The notes beneath the pieces are model-generated. The model was not told the origin of the DNA. It searched no databases and saw only the letters and a program-made list of their open reading frames with translations. The translations under genes were made by a program, and so were the position numbers. Positions 10,919 to 23,885 of a stretch of DNA of 64,000 nt are shown here, piece after piece (position 1 is the first letter of the stretch; every line of letters starts with the position of its first letter). This stretch comes from Cymodocea nodosa (Eukaryota; Streptophyta; Magnoliopsida; Alismatales; Cymodoceaceae), in the NCBI GenBank assembly GCA_036874045.1, contig CM072339.1:2797501-2861500 (forward strand). The letters run 5' to 3'.

Positions 10919-13900
10919 TCAATCCGAATCGCTGTCCATGCTCTCCATCGCCTTCAAGCCCCTTTTCTTCTGCACGATGAAAAAAGTTGGGCAAGCAAAG
11001 GATTAATGACCGTAGCCTCAGCTGCATCTCTTTTCTAACACGCCAAACATGTATAATGTTGTTGGCATCAAAACCCACTAAAGCAGATCAAGGTATGTAT
11101 AATGTTTATTCTTTTTCTGATAGATGATGAGGTGTGTATAATATTCAATCAACTTATTTGTTGGAAAGGCTTCTTCTGAATGTGGCGGCCATGGACGTTT
11201 ATCTGAAGGAAGAAAGGAAGGAAGGAAGGAAGCACAGCTGGCGCAGGTGGAGCCATCGCTGTCATCTGTTTAATGCTTGATGATGATTACGAAGGTTAAT
11301 TGTTAAAGAAAAAAAAATGAAACCAGTAGCAGCACCATGATACTGCATATGTGATTTGTAGGACACAGGCATCTGTAGATCTGGAAGGTGGGTAGTACAG
11401 AGCCAAGTCGCCTGATCGAGTTGCTTCGATCAAACGATCAATTTATCAAGAAGGATGACCATCACTGATTAAAGACCCAAAAGAGTTACTTGAAATTGGA
11501 AAGAAAGAGCCAAGAAGTGGTGAATGAGTCAAAGTTCGCATCTTTACCTTCTTCACGCATTTCTTCTCCCTTACTTCGTACCGTCCTCTCGTCAAATCAG
11601 AGAGCCACATGCCTGGGAAACAGTACTGCACACAGGGGACACATGTGAGAAAGCAGAAGCTGTTGCAGATCCAAGAACGAGAGAAATGAACGAGAAACCA
11701 GATGCCGCCTTGGTATTTATTATACCTGGAGGGTTTTGTCAATGTTCTTGGCCCTCTTCTTCGGCCTCTGGGGGAGCTTCGTGCCCTTCATCGCAAGGAA
11801 GTCATCTTCCTTCTCTTTCCTTGACAAGGACAAGTAGATCCTCGGCCACTCGAGCAAATCCAGATTTACCTTCCCAGACGGAGCGGTGGTCGAGCCACTG
11901 CCGCCGGCGGCAGCCTCCTCCTCGGACGAAGGTGTGGAAGACTGGTTCAAGGAGTCCATCTGTGCAGCTGAGTTGTGGCCGTAGGAGGCGGTCGAAGAAG
12001 GCTTTTGTGTCTTCTCCGCCGTTGACGCAGACCGCCTCTCCGGCCGGGAGACGCCGGTGGGTCGCTCCTCTACGTTCCTGATGATGGTCAACATGACGAA
12101 TACAGAAAAAGGTGTGATTTTTTTTTGTTTTCACTTGTGTGTCGGGAGATGACAATTTACAAAAGCTTTATAATAATAATAATAATAATGATAATATATT
12201 GTTGGACTCGGCGTTCGTCTTTGGAAAACAGATTCCATGAACAAAGCAGTCAGGTATGACAAGGGCGGGCAAGGAAAACGGTGTTGAAATTGTTCAAATG
12301 GAAACAAAAACAAAAAAAAAGAAATCCCAAGCAATAATAAATTAGTTGGATGGGCAGATTACAGATAGGTCTTTAATCTAGTCGCAATCAAAACATGTAA
12401 AAGAAAAAGAAGATGACTGTTCTTCTGTTGATCTATAGTATATTTGATTTATTTATTGGGTTTTCTGTGAAACGAGTGGAGGGGGGGAGGAGGTGGTGTT
12501 GGTGCCAAAGGTTTGGTAGGTGGAGTTGATCGTCACAAACCAGAAAAGGCAGAGGAACAGAGCTGGAGATTAAAAAGCGCATGAAGAACAAGTCGAATTT
12601 CTTGAAAAAAAAGCAAGATCTACTCAACGAACGCGATCATCATTCATGAGATCTAAAATGTGAAAGAGCAGCAAATTTGAAAATAGACATGGCAAGAACG
12701 AACACAGAAATGGCAAAAAAAAAGGAGATTTATTAATGGAAGAATCGGCTCATACCTTTCTTTACAGGAAGGGAATTGGGGAAATTTCTAACATACATCT
12801 TTTTAATAGGAAGGAAATGAATTGATGGCGTGAAAATTGAAATCCAGAACATGTGGGTAGACATTAAATTAACACAGTAAAGATCTAAGAAACTAACAAT
12901 GGAAAAGAAATTTGAAAACGATTGAGGCTCATCGTCGTGAGGTAGATCCGGCACCTGTGCCGGACGGGGAAAGCGCATCTGGACGACGGAAACGGCCAGA
13001 GCACATCGGAGGAGGGCATTAAACAATGGTGTTGATAAACACGCAGGGGCAAAATCGACCAACAACCACCATTGAAAAATAACGCCGATAAAAACGCCGG
13101 CTACGATTATTACCGTCGGGAACAAACAAATGGGAAAAAACCAGAAATAGAATAAGAAGAAAACGGCAAAATGGAGCGATCGTGGTCAAAAACGAAGGCC
13201 GAGGAGAGATGAGATGAAATGAGATGAGGAGTAGAACTGTGGATGTAGACCTGGTGTGAAGAACACCGGCGGCTTCCCGGGAGACCACGGTGCAGGCTCT
13301 GGGGTTGGATACTCTGCCGTATGGTGCAGGCGCACATGGTGGCGGCATCGTGGCCATTGATTGCTTATCCGACCCACCTACGGACCGCCGTTGTATCTTC
13401 GCCGGATGCTGCTGCTGACGGGGCTTTCGCTGGCCGGAAGCATCGTCCCCGCTCGACCGGCTGTCGGACCTCGACCCACGGGGCCTCTTCTTGTGCCCCC
13501 ACTGCGGGAGGGTGGAATCAACTCTGATTGTGGTGGTGAAGGCAGCGGGCATCACGCTGTTGCCGTTGGGCTCGTAGGTCTTGGCCTTCAAGGTGGTGGT
13601 GGGTTCTGGGGTGGATGGGGGATAAGGTGGCAAGTGTTGAAGGTGGTGGTGGTCGGGACTGGTGGTGTTGGAGGGGTTGGAGGTTGACCTGACCCGGAGG
13701 GGAGCCTTGCTTTCGTAGGTGGGAAAGGAGGGGATTCTTCCGTTTGCTTGGTGGTGTTGGTGGTGATGGTGGTGGTGGCTGTGGTTGGTGTTTTCCTTGC
13801 AGGTGGTTTTCAAGGTGGTGGATTTTCTTCCATTGGGCAGAGGAAGGCATTCCGGGCTTAGCCTCTGGTATCTGCACAATACAAAACAGATGCTGAGGAT

Positions 13901-14976
13901 CAGTACTCTTTTCCCCCAGATCGAAGCATTCAGAAAGTAAAGTTAGTGATTGAGATCAACACAACAGGATCTCATTGTCGTCTTCGTCTGCAAATCAGGA
14001 AAGCAACCAGGGAAAAAAAAATTTGGTTAAAACAGTTGAATCATTCCCAAAAACACCGTGGAAACCAGTGTAGAGGGATTGAAGAAAATCCTTCCTTTCT
14101 CCAAATTCCTCAATCTGTAAGAATCCGAAGAACGAAGAAGCAGCAGCTAATGGCCAGATTTCTCACACCATTAACTGGACGAGAGAAGGAAAAGAACCAT
14201 AAAAAAGAAACACATGAGATAGACCTTTCCGCGTCAGATCCTCTGGAGGAGTACAAACAATAGAGAGGTGAATAGGATTTCCGACGGCGAAATCGTTCAT
14301 ACGAGGTGAGAAGATTTTGACAGCTATCCCATAACCCAAATCCTCTTCTTCCATTCTATCGGCCTGCGCCTTCCACCAACCACCTAAATCCGGATTCGGC
14401 GAGAACTCCGTGCTTCATATATACTAGAAAAAACCGCAAATCACTTGAATTGACCACCGGAATCAAAACCAAAACTCGAAAACCAGAAGAGATTGTCGAC
14501 AGGAGATTGCTGTGACGGATTTGGAAGGAAAAACAAAAGAACATAGCAGGAAATCGGAGATTAGAAATCGAACCCTAAAATCTTCAAAAGCAAAAAACGA
14601 AACAAACAACAATATCGTCACTGCCAAAATCCACAGTCCCACAGCAGCATAAAAGCACAAATCGTCGGGAACAGGCGATCTCCGACCACCCAAAAATAAA
14701 AACAAGAAAGAGAATTGAACAAGAGAAGAATATATCTGCGAAAACGGACGACAACAGAGCAAATCAGACGCATCCCGAAAATCGAACCAAAACGAAAACC
14801 AAAAGGCCATCCATCTCCGTCATGCTGCTGCAAAATCGGGCTACGCAACAAGCGAAGCATTCTCCAAAGGCAGCACACAAGAACCAACGACAGATCTCGA
14901 CAAACCTCATCATGTTCGAACACTTCTCCGTCGCTTACGTGTAACTTCTCCGGCCACGGATGGTCGGAACCAGCAT
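10919..14976 (-). CDS. DUF1639 family protein
   Basis: Five exons on the - strand, 14939-14976, 13251-13871, 11726-12077, 11548-11625 and 10919-10969, give 379 residues. The C-terminal third is the plant-specific DUF1639 region: WPRIYLSLSRKEKEDDF, KLPQRPKKRAKNIDKTLQ, then YCFPGMWLSDLTRGRYEVRE, ending in KKRGLKAMESMDSDSD. The last 16 codons sit alone in exon 5. The N-terminal half is basic and low-complexity (a His-rich run near residue 45, Pro/Ser/Thr-rich) with QWGHKKRPRGSRSD. The function of the family is unknown; the composition suggests a nuclear protein. Exons 2-5 are well supported. Exon 1 (12 codons, MLVPTIRGRRSY, donor ACAC|GTAAGC) was chosen because it is the only nearby ATG-bearing exon with the phase that exon 2 needs, and it is less sure. 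The 5' leader holds short upstream ATGs. Confidence 0.82.
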
Positions 14977-15277
14977 CAATGGCGACCGCTTTCTCTTACT
15001 TCTCTCGAAGAGCAGAGACAACAAGCACGAAAGAAAGCCGAATCAAATCGACCGAAAACAGCCAAAACTGATATCGATCAATCCAAGTGACCGACGACGG
15101 CGACGAGGGAGAAGAGAGGAAGGAAGGAAGGAGTTCTCCGTCCCAGAGAGGAGGCCGGGGTTAGAAATAGAGCGGCTCCATGCTCCTACCATCGAGCAAT
15201 CTTTCTATTCCCAAACTACCCATAACTGCTGCCGTTATTACGAAGGGCATCACACGTAAATAAGTAGCCCGACGTGG

Positions 15278-15286
15278 CTATATATC
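15278..15286 (-). promoter_or_regulatory. TATA box of the DUF1639 gene
   Basis: On the - strand GGATATATAGCC lies about 300 bases before the proposed ATG, followed by a CT-rich leader. Spacing to a start near 15250 is typical. Confidence 0.5.
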
Positions 15287-15299
15287 CGGAGAGATGCGA

Positions 15300-18200
15300 G
15301 ATCTGTTGGCTTGCCGTTTCGCTTGTATCGTTCTCTGTACGCTTCGGCTCGGCAGGAAACCATTTTTACCAAATCAAAAGAGAACGAGAAATACATTTTA
15401 TTGTAAATATTTTACTTTTATACCATAAAAAAATTTTGTAGTTATTTTTACCTCATTTAAAAATTCGTATTTATTTCTATGTCACTAAAAAGTTATCGTT
15501 CCCACGAGAATATTTTCGCAGAAATTTTTTCTGAAAGCACGTAAACAAATATAAATTGCAAACGACAGACATACAAGTAATTAATATATCGAAATCCTTA
15601 AGTAAAAATTGACCATAAATAATAATATTTTCACCCTCTTCCCGTAGGCATGTACGTGAAGAAATTTAAATATTCACTTTAATGACTATTTTTCTATTAA
15701 TTAGTCGACATATTCAAATTCTTGGATCTGGAATTGGAATAGGTGATTTTTTAGAATATATACACCTGAAAAGGAAAAGGAGAGGCAGACATGTGTGTTG
15801 AGATTCTGCGGTGGTTAACTGGTGTGGGACAAGCAGCAAAGAGGCGACGACGATGGGGCTTTTCCGTGACGACGATGAGCCGGACGTCGGATCCTGATCG
15901 GAGAACGTGCCGAGATGATCGGCGAGCTTGAGAAACGGAGCACGGAAGAGATCCACCGTCGGCTCGACCAGAAATGGAGTCGAGATGAGGTTGCCTTGGG
16001 GTTCGTTCTTACCCTCTTTTTTTTTTCTTTTCTTTTTTTAAATTTTCGAGGCGGTTCGTATTTGACGTTTCCTTGGATAATCGTTATTTTCGCAAAGTCT
16101 AAATATGCTTAGTTTTGGACGAGTGCGAGCAGTCCATCTTAATCCCAATGGAGTTGCAGAGATGCCCTAGGCCTGCTCTTTGGGGTCGTCCGTCCCTGTT
16201 CTCCTCTATCATCATCCGTGGAGGCACTGTTCATCTCTCCCGTCCAAACGGAAATCATTGGTTGGATGAGCCACCATCGACACCAGTGATCCTGGCCTCT
16301 TCACAAAAAAGAAGAGCATTCTTTTCAGAATGAATGTTGGTATGTGCTTGGAATTTATAGACTCGATTCTATGGAATTTAATTGATTCAATATAAGTGTA
16401 CGTAAACTTGTCTTGATATTATGTAAAACTTTAATTTAAAATAGTTAATGATGTTATTATATAAACATTGCTTCAGTTTACACATCTTTCGGACTATTTT
16501 GATCACAATTTTTTTTTACTGCTAACTGATCAAGATCTCACGAATATTCCTTACAGTGGATTGACTTATGCTTTAGTAACAATAGGAAAGATATTAACTA
16601 GTTGGAGCAAGAATGAATATAGGCTTTTGTTTTCCAAGGGCTAGGGTGTCACATCTCCTGCCCTTCACAACAATCATAATCCAATCCTCCTCAGTTTAGA
16701 GACACAACAATATATATATATATATCTTTAGGTAAGAACAATATTGTTACTACTTTCCTCCCTTCTTGAACACTGACGTCTACTTGCTTGGAACATGTAA
16801 GAGACCTAAATATAGTAAATACAGTAATAGTTGTTAAAGATAATATAAACAAATGGAAATGGTCTTCCACTAATACTTGGAAGAAAAGATTAGCTTCACT
16901 TGGAAATACAATTAATTAAACTAGGGTTTGAAGAATTTTGATGAGCCTTACTTTGTATGAAGGTCAATGGGCTGCCCAACTAGCTTTGTCTATTAAATAA
17001 AAGGTAATGGCACTCTTATAGAAAGGATTGTGTTATTTCTGAAAGAGGTCTTGGGTAGGGCTGTCCTCTATGTTCTGTGTTATTTAACAAAACAATGGAA
17101 GTTTTATCACATACTCTCAGAATAAAGCAAGTATAGGAGTGTGTTTAAAGTACCTCAAGTTTTTAGAAGTATAGAACTCATTACTCACCTACTATTTACC
17201 GGTGATCTACTGATTTTATTGGCTAATTTGTGGCATAGAGTGGTTTGACGATTCTTAAATAAGAATCTTCTTTAGTATGTTATTGTCATTCCACTTTCAA
17301 TGTATCAAATTTTAAATTCTATCATTTTTTTAACATACATAAATATCTAAATTTTAAATTTTATTACATTTCAAGAAGTTTAAATTTTGTCACATTTCAT
17401 TTTCAAATAAAATTTAAATTTCATCAAATTTCTTTTTAACCAATTTTAAGTACACAAACACTCACTTAATATAGAAGACTATTATTTCAGAAGTTGTATC
17501 TCAAAAAATAATAAGAACCACTTTAAAAAGAGAGGGAGAGAGAGTGTGTGTGTTTGTGTATGCTAAACATTATAAGGTTAAAACTTTATCATATACAGAC
17601 AAAACTATTATGATAAACTTTATTCTTATTAAAAATTAACTCAAAATCAATTAACTATGAGTGAAAGGTTTAACCCAATATAAGACTCTGAATTTTCACA
17701 TTTTAGGTAATGCATTCTTCTCACTATCACTATCACTATCAAAGTAAAGTACATCAAATCGTCAAATAACAACTTATAGATACATGTAAGATGTTGAAGT
17801 TTTGATATTATGTTAAAATTTAACTTAAAATCAATGAATGAAGTGTGTAATCTCATATAAAAATCTTGTGATATCATAATAATGAAAAGACTATTTTGAT
17901 GCATCTAGAAATAGAAGAGGCCTTAATATCAAGGGTTATATCTCTACGACATGCCCATGTAGGTTTGCACAATTACCAAGCTGCAGACTCATCATTTCAT
18001 GAAGCAAATACTTATCAACAAATACATTCACGGTGGACTGTTACAAGTCTGTGCAAGAAAATCCAAAACTTTGGTGGGCCTTGCTTCATTGCTTTAATGC
18101 TCTTGCTAAGACCAATATTCGAGATTTCTCTATCGTAAATATCTACAAAGACCTACAGGTGTAAAGAAGGGTATATCTACGAAGACCTATATTGCCAAAA

Positions 18201-18959
18201 AGATCATTACACATGATTGCTTTAAAATTAATACTAAGTGAGTTTAGCACAAATTGATTAGTCGAATAAGGTTGATTATGACGAGTAGCACAAAAAAATT
18301 AGATATATACTTATTTACGACAATGTCAAGTATGTTATTAACAGTTTTTTGAAACTTAACGCAAATGTCTCTAAGGCAAAGGTCTAGAAATGGAAAAGGT
18401 AAAAAGTTAAGAAGTCTAATAAATCTTTTTAAAATATTACCACACTTCACAAAAAAGGAGAAATATGACAAGATAAATGAAACAGATATTATGTTAACCA
18501 TATGATTACTACGGTTAGAGGCTTATCTGCAACAAAATAAATCAATTCTATACAATAATACTTGATACTTCGCCAAAAAACTTTGATACAATGACCACAA
18601 CTATTAGATGGACCCCATCTCTTCAACTTTTTGAATTTCTGGAGATGAGAGAGTGATAGATCATGACCAACTACAAGAAACATGAATGAAAATCCCCAAG
18701 AAACAAAGTTAAAATTTTAAAAGCTATGGAACTAGAATAACAAAAGCCGAAAGAAGAAAACTAGACCAAACAAAGCATAGTTTAAGCAAATCAAATACAT
18801 ACGATTTTGTTTATTGATCATTCATTGTTCCACCTGGACTTCTGCATTTACCCATTTCAATTTTGTTGGTCGATCATTCATTATTCCACTGCACTAAAAT
18901 TCTTTGAATGTTGCGAGTCTCGACTTAGCCTTATGTAACTTTAACATAATTGTTGAACC
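15300..18959. other. Gene-poor AT-rich stretch with one GC-rich island
   Basis: No gene is recognised. A GC-rich island at about 15790-16010 has open frames on both strands; the - strand reading around LFRAPFLKLADHLGTFSDQD looks somewhat protein-like but matches nothing I know and has no clear splice sites. It may be a worn gene fragment. The rest is AT-rich with many TTTAAATTT words and a probable MITE near 17.1-17.5 kb. Confidence 0.4.
17137..17468. mobile_element. Possible MITE with GTGTTTGTGTACTTAAA-type end
   Basis: The right end read on the - strand is GAGTGTTTGTGTACTTAAAA, and the left end begins GAGTGTGTTTAAAGTACCT. These look like worn terminal inverted repeats of a 330-bp AT-rich element. 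A similar end occurs at 35951. No target duplication was made out. Confidence 0.3.
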
Positions 18960-19225
18960 GTTAACTTAATTGAATAAAAAGATAGATTGTAATCCACTGA
19001 TAGAACACTGAATAACGATAAGATTTTAAGGATTCATATGCTTAAAGTACGATTAGTCTTTAGCAAAGATAAATGAAGCACTTTTAATACGAGTAGATTT
19101 TCGCTTTGGATGAAAATAATGTAACAAGTGATTTGCTTCTTGTACCGTACGAAAACCGCTTCCGCAAATCCAACAAACTCGGCCTCGCACTTTTTGTGAC
19201 CGTCGATGAATTTAGGGTTGTAGAA

Positions 19226-19605
19226 ATGGAGCTTGTTCAGCCCGACCACGTCCAAACCCTCGTCGACGCCGCTACGTCCAACCAACCGCCCCACGCGTCC
19301 TCCTTCCTCTCCCTTTGCCTCTGTCCCCACCGTAGACCTCTGCAACTTCGATCCCGCCTGCTACTCCTCCTTACTTCAACAGATCTCAGCCGCCTGCTCT
19401 GACTGGGACGCGTTCCAGGTCCTCAACCATGGTGTTCCCTCCGCACTCCTCCGCCGCGTACAGGAGGTCGGGTTGGGGTTCTTCCGCTACACCCCCGCCG
19501 ACGCCAGGATGAGCTACGCCTGCTTGCGGTCCGAAGGCCGCTGCCTCCGAAGGATATGGGATGACGGCGTTCTCGATTGGAGGGATTACTTCGACCGTCA
19601 TACCT

Positions 19606-19645
<40 letters not shown>

Positions 19646-19688
19646 AACGGAATCCCCTCAACTGGCCCCACTCACCGCACAACTACAG
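19226..19688 (+). pseudogene. Broken exon-1 copy of the 2OG-Fe(II) oxygenase
   Basis: From ATG 19226 the reading matches the start of the intact gene (MELVQPDHVQTLVDA). It then loses frame through a small deletion and regains similarity in another frame: SPFASVPTVDLCNFDPACY, then CSDWDAFQVLNHGVP and DWRDYFDRHTFP. A second indel removes the SEGYGSRMLL segment, and a (CT)n run is inserted at 19609-19643. Exons 2 and 3 with the iron ligands are absent, so it cannot encode an enzyme. It keeps a copied promoter and points toward the 3' end of the intact gene, about 400 bases away. Confidence 0.88.
19609..19643. repeat. (CT)n microsatellite inside the pseudogene exon
   Basis: About 17 CT units sit where the intact copy reads a short Ser-Arg-Arg segment. 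The run therefore expanded after the duplication. Confidence 0.9.
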
Positions 19689-20105
19689 GTGATTGATGTA
19701 AACTTTTTTTTCTTTTCTTTTCTACTCTCAATATCATACACCACTAGTGCTCTAGTGGTTGGAACTTCAGTGTTGGTTTCTTTGCGTTGAGCGTTGAACG
19801 TATTGTTTTCAGAACCGTCTCAGATTCTTCTAAGCTCCCACACATCTCCACCGCTCGGATGCACGTCATTACCGCTGCCCCAAGAGATCTTCACTGCAGG
19901 TCCAGGGGAAAGCTGGATGAAAATCATGGAGCTAGGAGAATGACAACAATTATTTGAGAAATACACAAAGTGCAAAACAGCTTTGTCTGAATATCGGCGG
20001 TTGAAAGATCAAGGACCTGAATGCCAAGACATACATAATTACATAAAATGTCGTATAAAAATATCTCAACGTGCACGGTCGAAAGATGCTGAAACCAGTA
20101 ACTGA

Positions 20106-23100
20106 TTATGAGTGCAGCAGAAGGGCATCAATGTTGCGCTTGCCGTCTGGACCACTCCCATACCAATTTGAGACATAATCACCATAAACTACTTCACGGT
20201 ATCGACAAGGAGACATTCCAGTGATGAGTTCTGTAGCAGGAGAAATCTTCCTTGACTTTGGTGGGTCGTAAAATGTGGCAACAGAAAGACGAGCTTGATG
20301 AGAATTTACAACAGCACGATGCACAGCACTCTTGTATCTACCATTGGTGATGATCTGAAAAAATATATAGTCATTCGGTTCGTGGAGTCAGGACAAAAAT
20401 ATGAAGCAAAGAAGTGAGGAATAAAACTTCAACGGACCAAATTAGACAATACACGACGAAAACAACAGTTGGAGCAGAAAAAACCAATAAGAGTGGAGAA
20501 CAAAGGTTCAGCAAAACACAATTTATTCCATTTGAATGATACGAGCTTCCAACTTCAAGAAAGACAGCCATATGGCAGAAAAGGCAAGAACACATGCCGA
20601 CAGCTAACAAAGAATATTTGCATAATGTGTAGCCAAAAAAGATAATACAACAATAACAAAATTATAAAAAAAAACAGAAGATTTTCATTTCATAGTGAAA
20701 GGAAACGTAAAAGAAACCCTCTCTTGCTATTTTTCACTTCAGAAACAGTTGCAGGAAGACGTTATTTATGATAAAAATCATCCAAGGATAGAAAGTTGAG
20801 TTAAAACAAAATATTGAAAGCAATTAATGCATACACCTCTTGCTAGTCAATTCAGAATATGTACTTCTCGTGAGAGAATATCATCTCTTGCTAGATTTTG
20901 AATTAGCGATCTCCCTTTCAAAGTTCAGGCAATTGAACAGAAAATCAAGATAGAATACATTTAACAATGAAGGTATTCCAATACCAAAACTGCCAACAGC
21001 ATTCTTATTGGATTTGTTCTCCCATAAACCCAAGACATATTGGCAAAACGTCAATAATGTCTCAATACTGAACTCCCTGTTAACAATCGAGAAACAAGTC
21101 TGAATCGGCACTTTATCCCCATATTCTCGTCACACCATATTCATTAGATTCCTCCTCTTTAAGCCCGAGAAATCTGTTCTACCAGTCAAGGACAACTAAA
21201 AGACAGCAAAATATACAAGGGACCTTGGATCTGTAGTATGTCATTCCTGACCTCATACAAGAACCCACTTTCATTTGCTTCTCCATGTTCTCCTTTAACC
21301 ACATTCATTTGCTTCCATTCCGTAGAACCTACAAATCTTGTATACCACTTGAGACTTGGGAACACAACTCAACTATATGCACCTTTCAAAGGTTCAATCT
21401 AATGTGATCACTCTCTTTTCCCAAGCTTGGAACCGACTTTGTTAAAGTTAAAAGCGTAGATAAACAAAATTATATAATAGTGTGAACCACCCAATCAAAA
21501 GCACACTACTCCAATAAAAAAAAACAATAGGCCGTTCAGATGCATGGTTCATGATAATTTCTGAGGTGTATAATTTATTTTACATCACAAAGGACACATG
21601 TTGGGGCAGAGACACCCATTGGACAAAGCTTCTCTCTCATTGTTTTACTATGTAGATTCTGTGTAGCTACCAAAGGCTTTGAGTTACTAGCCCCTAAGGA
21701 AGTAAATAGGTTATGCTACTGATGCGTCAATGTTCCTTTAGTTTAGGTAAACTCCAGAAATTAATTGATAGGGATCCTCCTTCTGATGTAGATTAATTGG
21801 ATTGTAAGGTCAAGAGTTATTAAAGCTGCTTTGTTTTCAGGGGTTCTCAAATCATGATTGGAAATTTCCAGAAAGTTGGTGAACCAACAACAGGAAAGGC
21901 AGACAGACTTGTTTAACATAACACTACTCTCAAATCGTGACCCTATTTAATTTCTAAAACTTCACTTAAAACGATAATCACTGGATAGGTTCAATAAAGA
22001 ATCATAAATAAACTTACTAGAGAATGTGAAAGAGTGCACCTTTTTTTTCATTTTTTCAAGATAAAGGAGAGGGTTGCTATAAGCGTTTCCTTCAAGGTGA
22101 AGATAAGGTCCCACATTACCACTTCAAAGAGAGCCCGTCTGACATTCCAACAAGGTTCCTTTCAAGGCAGATTGTGAGTGCACATGGCAATCTTCTTCAT
22201 TGCTACTTGGGAGTGATTTGATTGAAGACTCGCAGCACAATGGGGATTGAAGAAACTATGCATAATTTATTTGTAGAAATTCCAACGATTTTGATGTCTG
22301 ATGTTATTTTCAAGAAGATTTCATCCATTATTCAAGTAATGTGTTTTATATTTTGATGAAAATTTTAATTACCTCATGCGCTAGTTTCCTCTTGTTTTAT
22401 TGTATCAACTATCAAGTCCATTATCATAATTGTATTTTGCGATTTGCAACAATGGTGGATGGGCCAACATATAACTGCGAAGGACGAATCCTCCATTAAG
22501 ATGACCCATTGGTGGGAAAATTAATAATTTATCCATGTGAATAGAAAAACAGTGTCAAAGGTTGTATCCGTTCTGCCATTAAATAAAAGGTATCTATCAT
22601 GTGGAAGGACCAGGGATAAAGCCCTGCGGCAACTAGAGAGAAAAAAAAACAGACAATTACACGAAGTAACAGTAGATACCTCTGTTTGATCGGCCAGGAT
22701 GACGACAATCGCATCCGACGTGGGTTCCACAAGCACCCATTCCTCACCCTTCAGGACCTCCAGCCCTCCCACATCATCCTGTATCAAGAGCGTAATCGCA
22801 CCGATATCAGAATGTACCTGCAATCCCAGCGCAAGCTCTGGCTGCGGGCATGGTGGATAATAGCTGATCGTTATATTCTGGTGCACGTCTCCCACCGCAT
22901 CCACGATGTAGGTCGACTCCAACCCAAGACTCTCGCATATATAACCCAGCATCTTCTCTGCAAGCCTCTTCATCTCATCGCCGTATTCTGACACCACTTC
23001 TCTGCCCCCAAATTCCCGGATTTCAACACTCAACGCAAAGAAACCAACACTAAAGTTCCAACTACTAGAGCACTAGTGGTAAGTGATACTGAGAGTAGAA

Positions 23101-23610
23101 AAAAAAAAAAGTTCACATCGATCACCTGTAGTTGTGCGGTGAGTGGGGCCAGTTGAGGGGATTCCGTCGGGAGAGAGGGAAGGTATGATGGTCGAAGTAA
23201 TCCCTCCAATCGAGAACGCCGTCGTCCCCCAAGAGCATGCGGCTCCCATATCCTTCGGAGGCAGCGGCCTTCGGAGAGCAGGCGTAGCTCATCCTGGCGT
23301 CGGCGGGGGTGTCGCGGAAGAACCCCAACCCGACCTCCTGTACGCGGCGGAGGAGTGCGGAGGGAACACCATGGTTGAGGACCTGGAACGCGCCCCAGTC
23401 AGAGCAGGCGGCTGAGATCTGTTGAAGTAAGGAGGAGTAGCAGGCGGGATCGAAGTTGCGGAGGTCTACGGTGGGGACAGAGGCAAAGGGAGAGGAAGGA
23501 GGACGCGGACGCGTGGGGCGGGAGGCGGGTAGTTGGACGTAGCGGGGGGGAACGGAGGAGACGCCGGCGTCGACGAGGGTTTGGACGCGGTCGGGCTGAG
23601 CAAGCTCCAT
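20106..23610 (-). CDS. 2-oxoglutarate/Fe(II)-dependent dioxygenase (plant DOXC type)
   Basis: Three exons on the - strand, 23126-23610, 22680-23001 and 20106-20354, give 351 residues, the usual length. The N-terminal DIOX_N domain contains ACSDWGAFQVLNHGVP. The catalytic jelly roll has NITISYYPPCPQPE, iron ligands His225 and Asp227 (in HSDIGAITLL) and His281 (in AVHRAVVNS), and the 2-oxoglutarate-binding RLS at 291-293. All key residues are present, so an active soluble oxygenase is expected. Relatives act on hormones, flavonoids and other specialised metabolites; the substrate cannot be told from sequence. The start is the ATG of MELAQPDRVQTLVDAG; an upstream GTG in the same frame is not used. 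Exon 1 is GC-rich. Intron 2 is about 2.3 kb and may hold unrecognised insertions. A broken inverted copy of the 5' part lies at 18960-19798. Confidence 0.93.
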
Positions 23611-23885
23611 TTCTTCAACCCTAAATTCATCGACGGTCACAAAAAAGTGCGAGTCCGAGTTTTTTGTATTTGCGGATGCGGTTTACGTACGGTACAAGAA
23701 TCAAATCACTTGTTATATTATTTTCATCCAAAGCGAAAATCTACTCGTATTAAAAGTGCTTCATTTATCTTTGCTAAAGACTAATCGTATTTTAAGCATA
23801 TGAATCCTTAAAATCTTATCGTCATTCAGTGTTCCATCGGTGGATTACAATCTAACCTCTTCTTTTTCTTTTTATTCGATAAGCT
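23022..23885 (-). repeat. Right arm of the inverted duplication
   Basis: This arm contains the promoter, leader, exon 1 and most of intron 1 of the intact oxygenase, matching 18960-19798 on the other strand. The outer end fades near 23885. The inner end stops about 20 bases before the exon 2 acceptor. Confidence 0.9.

Larger units (their letters stand above)
18960..19798 (+). repeat. Left arm of an 850-bp inverted duplication
   Basis: This segment matches, on the opposite strand, 23022-23885. It covers the promoter, 5' leader, exon 1 and nearly all of intron 1 of the 2OG oxygenase. Identity is high in the promoter and much of exon 1, with indels. Similarity stops just short of the intron 1 acceptor, so the copy has no exons 2 and 3. 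Confidence 0.9.

Noticed and set aside
11524-12081. Long + strand open frame opposite the DUF1639 gene
   Set aside because: It is the complement of a GC-rich coding exon whose - strand reading matches the family; the + reading is Ser/Pro/Arg-rich without similarity.
13518-13877. Pro/His-rich - strand frame overlapping DUF1639 exon 2
   Set aside because: Wrong frame: it ends in a stop, whereas the other frame continues through QWGHKKRPRGSR to a phase-matched donor.
14226-14354. Protein-like frame MEEEDLGYGIAVKIFSPRMN as first exon of the DUF1639 gene
   Set aside because: Its only good donor (GAAAG|GTCTAT) leaves phase 1, while exon 2 of the gene needs phase 2, so the join would run into a stop.
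23611-23640. Upstream start for the 2OG oxygenase (reading M-TVDEFRVEE)
   Set aside because: The first codon is GTG, not ATG; the family-like start is the ATG at 23610.
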